A program made the translations under genes and the position numbers. Shown here one piece after another: positions 58,463-64,000 of a DNA stretch of 64,000 bases. This stretch comes from Prevotellaceae bacterium. Its GTDB lineage: Bacteria; Bacteroidota; Bacteroidia; Bacteroidales; Bacteroidaceae. Position 1 is the stretch's first letter. Each line of letters opens with the position of its first letter. The stretch lies in assembly GCA_022508665.1 (NCBI GenBank), contig JAFLUT010000001.1:62001-126000 (forward strand), written 5' to 3'. Below the pieces are notes generated by a model that saw nothing but the letters and a program-made list of their open reading frames with translations, ran no database searches and was not told the DNA's origin.

Positions 58463-59482
58463 TCAGAAGAGCATTATCAGTTCTGCCACCACTTTGTCGA
58501 TTCGTCCGTCGGGGGCGTCAAAGCCATCTTTGTAGAAGTATTTTTGGTAGTTGAGTTGAAGTTCATATTTGATGGGCTTCTTGACGTATGACAGAGTTGA
58601 ACCGATGGTGAGCCTCTTGCGTTCGGGATGGTCTTCAGACAAAGTGCCGTCGGTCACAGTGCCGTTTGAGTGTTTTGTGGCAGCGTCAAAACGAGCCTGA
58701 AAACTCAGTCGGTTGAAGTTTGTCTTTTCCAAAGGGATGCCGTAATCGACCCACACGTTGTAGGAATGGCAGTCGGGAAAAGGGTTATCCACATAATGCT
58801 CTAAGATGTATTCGGCTTCAGCAGTCCATCTTCCATCTGAAAAGGACACACAGGCATCCGCCATGTTCACTCTCACGGCATCGGGCTTGATGGTTTGCAA
58901 GCCGCCTGTAATCTTGAACGCCCCGATGGGGACTTCCGCTTTTAAGGCATAATTGAGGGTTTTAGACCAGTGGTTTTGGTCGGCGATGTTGTTAGGGCTG
59001 AAAATGCCCAAAGTGATTACGGCAGGTATGTCCTGCTGGAAGGTGTAGGATGCCTGTACACCGTCGGCACGGATGTTGTCAATGTCGCGGGCAATGAAAG
59101 AGCGGTCGGCAAAAATGTAGTTGCCGGGACCACGGAAAGGGTCAACGCCGAAAGGTATGCGGAATTGTCCTGCCTGCAATGCCAGACCATTGCCCACATC
59201 TAACTTTCCGTATGCGTCGAGAAAGGAAAACGCCCCTTGGTCGCAAAGGTCGGTGGAGACATAGTAACTGAGTTTCGGCATGAAACCTCCTTTTACCCAC
59301 ACACGGGAATTTCTGATGGCGAAACGGCTACGGGCATTGGTTGTCTGAAACTCGTATCTTGTACGCACCACTCCGCCAATGGTTGGGGCGGTTTGGGCAA
59401 TAGTGCCAAGCGTTGTAAACCCTACGAATAAAAGGAGGGTTAATCGTTTGGTGAATGATTGAGAATGAAATAGAAAATCCAT
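58463..59482 (-). CDS. Porin (OprO/OprP-like phosphate-selective porin family)
   Basis: Signal peptide, GGVVRTRYEFQT...SRFAIRNSRVWVKGGFMPKLSYYVSTDL, terminal aromatic F; flanked by PiT and PhoR/PhoB-like genes. Confidence 0.85.
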   Translation of the reverse strand: MDFLFHSQSFTKRLTLLLFVGFTTLGTIAQTAPTIGGVVRTRYEFQTTNARSRFAIRNSRVWVKGGFMPKLSYYVSTDLCDQGAFSFLDAYGKLDVGNGLALQAGQFRIPFGVDPFRGPGNYIFADRSFIARDIDNIRADGVQASYTFQQDIPAVITLGIFSPNNIADQNHWSKTLNYALKAEVPIGAFKITGGLQTIKPDAVRVNMADACVSFSDGRWTAEAEYILEHYVDNPFPDCHSYNVWVDYGIPLEKTNFNRLSFQARFDAATKHSNGTVTDGTLSEDHPERKRLTIGSTLSYVKKPIKYELQLNYQKYFYKDGFDAPDGRIDKVVAELIMLF

Positions 59483-59559
59483 AATCTGTTAATATAAGAT
59501 GCTAATTTTGTCGTATTTTGTTCGTTGCAAAATTAGACACCTTATATTAACAGATTATG
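59480..59559. promoter_or_regulatory. Near-perfect palindrome over the porin promoter, leader and start codon
   Basis: CATAATCTGTTAATATAAGATGCTAATTTTG (59480-59510) vs CAAAATTAGACACCTTATATTAACAGATTATG (59528-59559): 19 bp + 9 bp perfect arms; minus-strand -7 box TAATTTTG at 59528-59535. Confidence 0.8.
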
Positions 59560-60970
59560 AACTTTTTGTTAAGTTTTTGTTAACTTTCAGTTGGAACGTG
59601 TATGTAAGACCGCCCACACTTTCTGCCTTTATCTCACCGCCATGGATGGCTATGGCATTACGCACGATGGATAAGCCAAGCCCTGTGCCACCTGCCGCAC
59701 GAGACCGTCCTTTGTCCACACGGTAGAAGCGCTCAAAGATGTGAGGCAGATGTTCCGAGGGTATGCCGCAACCGTTGTCGCTTATCGTGAAGTTGCCGTT
59801 TGTGTCGGCAGTAATTGTCATTTCGGTAGCACCGCTATATGCTATAGCATTGTCAATGAGATTGCGGAATATGGATTCGAGGAGTATTCGGTTGCCGTAG
59901 ATTGCCAGTTGGGGAATGTTGAGAGAAATGTGCATGGAGGTGCGCAGACGTTCCTCTTCCACGATGTCACGGATGAGTTTGGTAAGGTTTATCTCCTCTT
60001 TTTTTATCAAGTTTGCCCCTTCGTCCATGCGAGTGATGGTCGATACATCTTTGAGCAATGCACTGAGTCGTCGGGCATTGACACGGATTTTCTCCATAAA
60101 TCCTCGCTTCTTTTCCGTTTCCAGTTCGGGATGGTCGTCGAGCAGGTCGAGGCACAGCAGAATGGATGCCACGGGAGTTTTCAGTTCATGGTTGATGTTG
60201 TTCGTCAACTGCTTTTTCAGCCTTATCTTGTCCTGCTCCAGCCTCAGAGCCTTGCGGTGCTGCTCGTCACGTTGCACATAGAGTTGAACGATGTTGCTCG
60301 CTATGCTGCCGAGTTCGTCGTTGGGGAATGCCTCGTCGTTGAAAATCCGTTCCCCTCGTTCCGCCTTTTCTGCAAAGCGATTTAGGCGTGTGATGCTCAA
60401 CGAGATTGTATGTGTGGAAAGAAATACGGCGAGACTCATCACTAAGGTCAAGGCCGCCATAATCCATAGCAATGTACTGTCGGCTTTCAGAAAATCCACA
60501 AGAGAGTGCGTGTATGGGGCGGCGGAACGTACCACCATGCCGTCCTCGCCCAGTCGGGCGGAGTAGAAATAGTTTACATCGTCGCTTTCCGACAGGCGTT
60601 CAACTGCATGCCCTGCTCCATAGGCTCTTGCGTCCTTTATTTCGGGGCGGTCGTTGTGGTTGGTCGAAGGTAACGGGATGTGCTTGTTGTTATCGTACAG
60701 CACATTGCCGTCTCTGTCAATCAGTGTTACACGCAAGTCCTTGACAGGTGTCCCAATTCTTGCCACAATGTCCTCTATATGCTGACCCTGCCGTATGTCC
60801 TCAATGATGCGGTCGTTGTGCATCTGCAAACGGGCATCGAGCAACGAAGCCTTAAACTCCTTTTCCCGATGATATTGTAGCACCATGAACACGCCAACCA
60901 GTAGCCAACAGAGTGTCAGCACGGTCAGGAACACACGCATCTGGAACGAGAACCTAATTTTGCCAGCCAT
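59555..60970 (-). CDS. Sensor histidine kinase (PhoR-like)
   Basis: NNINHELKTPVASILLCLDLLDD; NLIDNAIAYSG; ISDNGCGIPSEHLPHIFERFYRVDKGRSRAAGGTGLGLSIVRN. Start near MAGKIRFSFQMRVFLTVL, overlapping the regulator gene. Confidence 0.93.
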   Translation of the reverse strand: MAGKIRFSFQMRVFLTVLTLCWLLVGVFMVLQYHREKEFKASLLDARLQMHNDRIIEDIRQGQHIEDIVARIGTPVKDLRVTLIDRDGNVLYDNNKHIPLPSTNHNDRPEIKDARAYGAGHAVERLSESDDVNYFYSARLGEDGMVVRSAAPYTHSLVDFLKADSTLLWIMAALTLVMSLAVFLSTHTISLSITRLNRFAEKAERGERIFNDEAFPNDELGSIASNIVQLYVQRDEQHRKALRLEQDKIRLKKQLTNNINHELKTPVASILLCLDLLDDHPELETEKKRGFMEKIRVNARRLSALLKDVSTITRMDEGANLIKKEEINLTKLIRDIVEEERLRTSMHISLNIPQLAIYGNRILLESIFRNLIDNAIAYSGATEMTITADTNGNFTISDNGCGIPSEHLPHIFERFYRVDKGRSRAAGGTGLGLSIVRNAIAIHGGEIKAESVGGLTYTFQLKVNKNLTKSS

Positions 60971-61622
60971 AGCCATAACCAGAGCGTGAGATGATGTGTT
61001 TGCCGTAAGGGGCAATCTTGTTGCGGAGTTTAGTGATATGCACATCGACGGTGCGGTCGAACACCACGACATCTTCGGGCCACACCTTGTGCATCACCTC
61101 CTCACGTGTAAATATCCTGCCGGGATTTTCAAGAAAAAGTGCAAGAATTTCAAACTCCTTTCTCGGCAATTTCACGGCTTTGCCATCAATGGTACAGGTC
61201 AAAGTCGGGCGGTCACACACGATGCCATTCTGCTTTTTATTGCCAGATGTGCGTCTCAACACCGCTTCAATTCGGGCAATAACATTCTTTATGGAAAATG
61301 GCTTCACGATATAGTCGTCCGCTCCAAGTTGCAGCCCAGCCACCATGTCATCGTCTTGGTCTTTTGCAGTGAGAAAGATGATGGGAATGTCTGCCGTGGA
61401 AGGATTTTCTTTCAGTTTGGCAGCGAGTTCCGTACCACTCATCTTGTCCATCATTATGTCAAGCAAAAGGAGGTCGTAACAGGCAATGTCATACTCCAGC
61501 GCATTTTCGGCACTGCAAGCCGTGTCAACCGCGTACCCCTCCTGCTCAAGATAGGCACACAGCCCCTCCCGAAGAGTCTCCTCGTCATCGACTACCAACA
61601 ATCTTATTCCTGACGTATTCAT
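60954..61622 (-). CDS. OmpR/PhoB-family response regulator
   Basis: RLLVVDDEETLREGL, YDLLLLDIMMDKMSG, FLTAKDQDDDMVAGLQLGADDYIVKPFS; winged-helix C-terminus. Confidence 0.94.
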   Translation of the reverse strand: MNTSGIRLLVVDDEETLREGLCAYLEQEGYAVDTACSAENALEYDIACYDLLLLDIMMDKMSGTELAAKLKENPSTADIPIIFLTAKDQDDDMVAGLQLGADDYIVKPFSIKNVIARIEAVLRRTSGNKKQNGIVCDRPTLTCTIDGKAVKLPRKEFEILALFLENPGRIFTREEVMHKVWPEDVVVFDRTVDVHITKLRNKIAPYGKHIISRSGYGYGWQN

Positions 61623-61880
61623 TTTATTTATATGTGTGAATTTATGATGACTGTGTGACTGGCAAGATTTGAAATATCATTAACAAGTCATTGCTTTTAC
61701 GGTTCTTACTAAAAAGGACAATCTTGTAGTCTCGTTATGGCATATATACGTAAAATGTATATACTTAGGTTTATTGTCCAGCAGTGTATGACACTCCGAT
61801 ATGTACACACTTTTTGATGGATAAAGCCTACGACAATATGCTTCACGGCAGATTGCCACAGGCTTAAATTCAAATGTATA

Positions 61881-61915
61881 AAAGTTTTTTGCTCTTTTCA
61901 CAAAGAAAAAACTTT
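61881..61915 (-). terminator. Hairpin downstream of the SPOR lipoprotein gene
   Basis: AAAGTTTTTT gctcttttcacaaag AAAAAACTTT. Confidence 0.55.
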
Positions 61916-61932
61916 CATCTCGTATGTTCTGT

Positions 61933-62412
61933 TTAATATGTTCTGTAAAGAATCCATGCGTCTGAATATGTGGCACGGAGCACGTTGCGCGAGTTGACGG
62001 CAGATGCGCGGTCGTCAAAAGATGTTGCGATGACACGGTACATTTTTGTTTCTGGGTTCTGTGCCACTTGTGCGGAATATCCTTTTGCTACGAGCGTGTT
62101 GCGCAAACTATTAGCGTTGTCTATCTTTTCGAAAGAACCACAAACTACGTTGAATGCCTTGAGTGTTCCCCCGTTCATCACGTCGAGGCGCTCTTGGCGG
62201 TCGTTGGCAGTATTATCTTCGGTGACTGTAGTCGTTACTACAGGAGTGACTGTTACAGGTGGGGTCTCCACTTGTTCGTTTGGGTTTGTCCGTGTAAGTT
62301 CCTGTGCCTTGGCTTTCTCGTATGCTTTCTTGTAGCTACTTTCAGATGACTTGCACGATACGAGTGCGAGGGCTGCCACGAATGCGATGCCCATCATGAT
62401 TTTTTTCTTCAT
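61933..62412 (-). CDS. SPOR domain lipoprotein
   Basis: MKKKIMMGIAFVAALALVSCKSSESSYKKAYEKAKAQE; C-terminal SPOR repeat (FNVVCGSFEKIDNANSLRNTLVAKGYSAQVAQNPETKMYRVIATSF). Confidence 0.88.
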   Translation of the reverse strand: MKKKIMMGIAFVAALALVSCKSSESSYKKAYEKAKAQELTRTNPNEQVETPPVTVTPVVTTTVTEDNTANDRQERLDVMNGGTLKAFNVVCGSFEKIDNANSLRNTLVAKGYSAQVAQNPETKMYRVIATSFDDRASAVNSRNVLRATYSDAWILYRTY

Positions 62413-62454
62413 TTTGTTGTCCTTTTTATTTATATATGATTGAATCATCGTGTA

Positions 62455-62462
62455 CAAAGTTA
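62455..62462 (-). promoter_or_regulatory. Candidate -7 box (TAACTTTG) for the SPOR lipoprotein gene
   Basis: Reverse complement of caaagtta in gtgtacaaagttagccc. Confidence 0.55.
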
Positions 62463-62609
62463 GCCCTTATTTGCCATATTTCAAAAGGAATGTATGTAAA
62501 AAAAGGTTAAACATTGATTTTTATGGTGTTTTTAGTGGATAAAGTTTGTATATTTGGCAAAAAATTGAAATAGACTCTTTTTTATTAACTTATTAAAACA
62601 TTATCGATT

Positions 62610-62858
62610 ATGACAAAAAGTGATGCATTCGCACTGGCTGCTGCATTTGTAGGCGGTGCTATTTTGGGAGCAACTGCAGGAATTCTTTTTGCTCCGGAGA
62701 AGGGAGAAGACCAGCGTGCAAAAATCAAGGCGGCGCTTGAGAAGCGTGGTATTAAGTTGAGTTCGGAAAAATTCAACAAACTGGTTGAGGAAATAAAAGG
62801 TTTGGGACGCAAGCGTCAGACTGCTGACGAATTGCAGATTGAAGACCTGGAGGCATAG
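62610..62858 (+). CDS. YtxH domain protein
   Basis: FALAAAFVGGAILGATAGILFAPEKGEDQRAKIKAALEKRG. Confidence 0.88.
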   Translation: MTKSDAFALAAAFVGGAILGATAGILFAPEKGEDQRAKIKAALEKRGIKLSSEKFNKLVEEIKGLGRKRQTADELQIEDLEA

Positions 62859-62897
62859 CAAAATACTCTGATACATACACATATATCATCGGATAAT

Positions 62898-63365
62898 ATG
62901 CGTAAGCAAGGAGACTCCGGCATGGTGGGCGCAGATTTGCGTAGACTGCTTTGCGGTGCGGAGCGTTACTTGAGACTTGAGGCGACTGACAAGGCGACGG
63001 TAGTTGTTACTATTGTTGCATTGGTTATGGTCGCCCTTGTTTTATCTGTCAGTTCCGTCTTTTTTATTGGCACAGGATTGGTCAAGTCTCTCACATTGCT
63101 GATAGGCAGCGAGATTTTGAGTTATTTCTGTGTTGGCATCGCATTGCTGTTAGTTGTTGTGCTGCTCTTCGTATGTCGCAAGCCTTTGATTGAGAGGCCC
63201 ATATTGCGTATGCTAAGCAAGAAGATTTTGGATGGCAAGATGCTGACCGATAATCTTGCTCCTGACACCCCCAAAGAGGTGGATTTGCATGAACTTGCAA
63301 AGAGTCTGGCATTAGAGATGGAGATGGATGCAATGGCAAAGGGGAAGAAAGGAGGTGAGAGATGA
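62898..63365 (+). CDS. Phage-holin-superfamily (holin_3_6-like) membrane protein
   Basis: Two TM segments, order YtxH-holin-small protein typical of Bacteroidales envelope clusters. Confidence 0.75.
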   Translation: MRKQGDSGMVGADLRRLLCGAERYLRLEATDKATVVVTIVALVMVALVLSVSSVFFIGTGLVKSLTLLIGSEILSYFCVGIALLLVVVLLFVCRKPLIERPILRMLSKKILDGKMLTDNLAPDTPKEVDLHELAKSLALEMEMDAMAKGKKGGER

Positions 63366-63592
63366 TGGCAAAGCAATATTCTTCTTTGGCGGAACTTCGC
63401 GCCGAGAAGCAGGCCTTGAAGCAGCAGATGAAGTCTGACATGGAAAATCTCAAAATGGACGTGCGCAGTTGCTTTATGCCACAGGGCAAGCCATTTCTGA
63501 AGTCGCTGAATAAATATTTGAAGTATATTGGCTATGCCATTACCATTTATAAGACAGCGAATACGGTCAGACGATTTTTCAGAAAGCGATAG
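63362..63592 (+). CDS. Small hypothetical protein, operonic with YtxH/holin-like genes
   Basis: ATGA overlap with the preceding gene; 76 aa. Confidence 0.75.
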   Translation: MMAKQYSSLAELRAEKQALKQQMKSDMENLKMDVRSCFMPQGKPFLKSLNKYLKYIGYAITIYKTANTVRRFFRKR

Positions 63593-63631
63593 CCTAAATT
63601 GGGGGCAACCTTTCTTGTAAAAATTCCGCAA

Positions 63632-63737
63632 CTTTTTTATTAACTAGTAGGCAACCGCTGGCATTCATAATTTGCCACCGTTGCCTATTATAATTTGTCA
63701 CCGCTGAGACTTATAATCGTGAACGGCTGGGCGTTTC
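63632..63737. repeat. Intergenic array of 23-bp units (inverted copy of the 48.8-kb element)
   Basis: Units start at 63655, 63678, 63701, 63724: CCGCTGGCATTCATAATTTGCCA / CCGTTGCCTATTATAATTTGTCA / CCGCTGAGACTTATAATCGTGAA / CGGCTGGGCGTTTC. Confidence 0.88.
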
Positions 63738-63962
63738 GGAGGAATAAGGTTGTTGGTTTTGGGTAGAGATATGGTATTTCAGACAGGGGGGAAGGGTTGT
63801 AAATGATATGGGATATTGGTGCTTTTCTGTATGTGCAATCTTAGCAAATGAGCGTTTGATATGTAAAAAAGTCTGAAATGGAATGTTATAAAGTATGAAA
63901 ATGAACATTATCTATAAAATTCTTATTAATTTTGTACCCGATAGACAAGTATACATATAAGT

Positions 63963-64000
63963 ATGAGAAAAAATAGCATAGGCATATCGTTTGCATTGTC
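63963..64000 (+). CDS. Start of a CDS cut by the window edge
   Basis: ATG at 63963 reads MRKNSIGISFAL..., signal-peptide-like start. Confidence 0.4.
   Translation, partial: MRKNSIGISFAL

Noticed and set aside
59480-59559. Invertible (phase-variable) promoter at the porin palindrome
   Set aside because: Spacer between arms is only 17 nt, too short to hold a switchable promoter, and no invertase gene is nearby; regulatory or RNA explanations fit better.
61680-62036. 118-aa minus-strand ORF downstream of the SPOR gene
   Set aside because: Overlaps the SPOR coding end in another frame and includes a terminator-like hairpin; no protein-family features.
1-64000. tRNA/rRNA genes, prophage, IS elements, toxin-antitoxin or restriction systems
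   Set aside because: Looked for by eye on both strands; none recognised. Single holin-like gene at 62.9 kb is part of a cellular YtxH cluster, not phage.

Overview
This is a chromosomal window from a Bacteroidales-type bacterium (Prevotella/Bacteroides-like). The basis is SusC/SusD, NigD-like and PafA-like proteins and -7 boxes of the TAnnTTTG type. Nearly all of the sequence is coding.

Layout:
(i) 1-17.8 kb, minus strand: a surface-polysaccharide locus with an ABC-transporter (Wzm/Wzt) export route, Wza and a Wzc tyrosine kinase, and an AT-rich glycosyltransferase block. The block holds five GT2, one GT32, GT11 and GT10 fucosyltransferase-like genes, a pyruvyltransferase, an FrhB/F420-family Fe-S protein, a DUF115-like protein and a truncated acyltransferase.
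(ii) 18.3-23 kb: a 2-oxoacid:ferredoxin oxidoreductase operon with an acyl-CoA synthetase.
(iii) 23.5-31.9 kb: a SusC/SusD-DUF4843-PKD-like-thioredoxin operon.
(iv) 32.1-36.1 kb: a tightly coupled Fe-S / aldo-keto reductase / TatA / TatC operon.
(v) 36-55.8 kb: housekeeping genes (PafA-like phosphatase, PFL/ACT pair, Ddl, RluD, L34, EF-P, AsnB, DnaE, GH3, TrxA).
(vi) 56-61.6 kb: a phosphate module (PiT fused to a PhoU-like domain, porin, PhoR/PhoB-like two-component system).
(vii) 62-63.6 kb: SPOR lipoprotein and YtxH/holin-like envelope genes.

Main non-gene observation: several intergenic spacers carry short arrays of degenerate 21-23 bp tandem units, often with strong dyad symmetry. Two of them (48.8 kb and 63.65 kb) are unit-by-unit collinear diverged copies of one ~100 bp element in opposite orientation. 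A third related copy is at 18.14 kb. Independent arrays of different sequence sit at 3.77, 23.4 and 55.86 kb.

Other highlights: G8 tracts inside the GT10 fucosyltransferase and FrhB-like genes (possible phase variation), an unannotated GT2 pseudogene fragment at 8.65-8.84 kb, an internal Tat signal in a polytopic Fe-S protein, and a near-perfect palindrome over the porin promoter and start codon.

All assignments come from reading the sequence and recalling protein families. No database searches were run.
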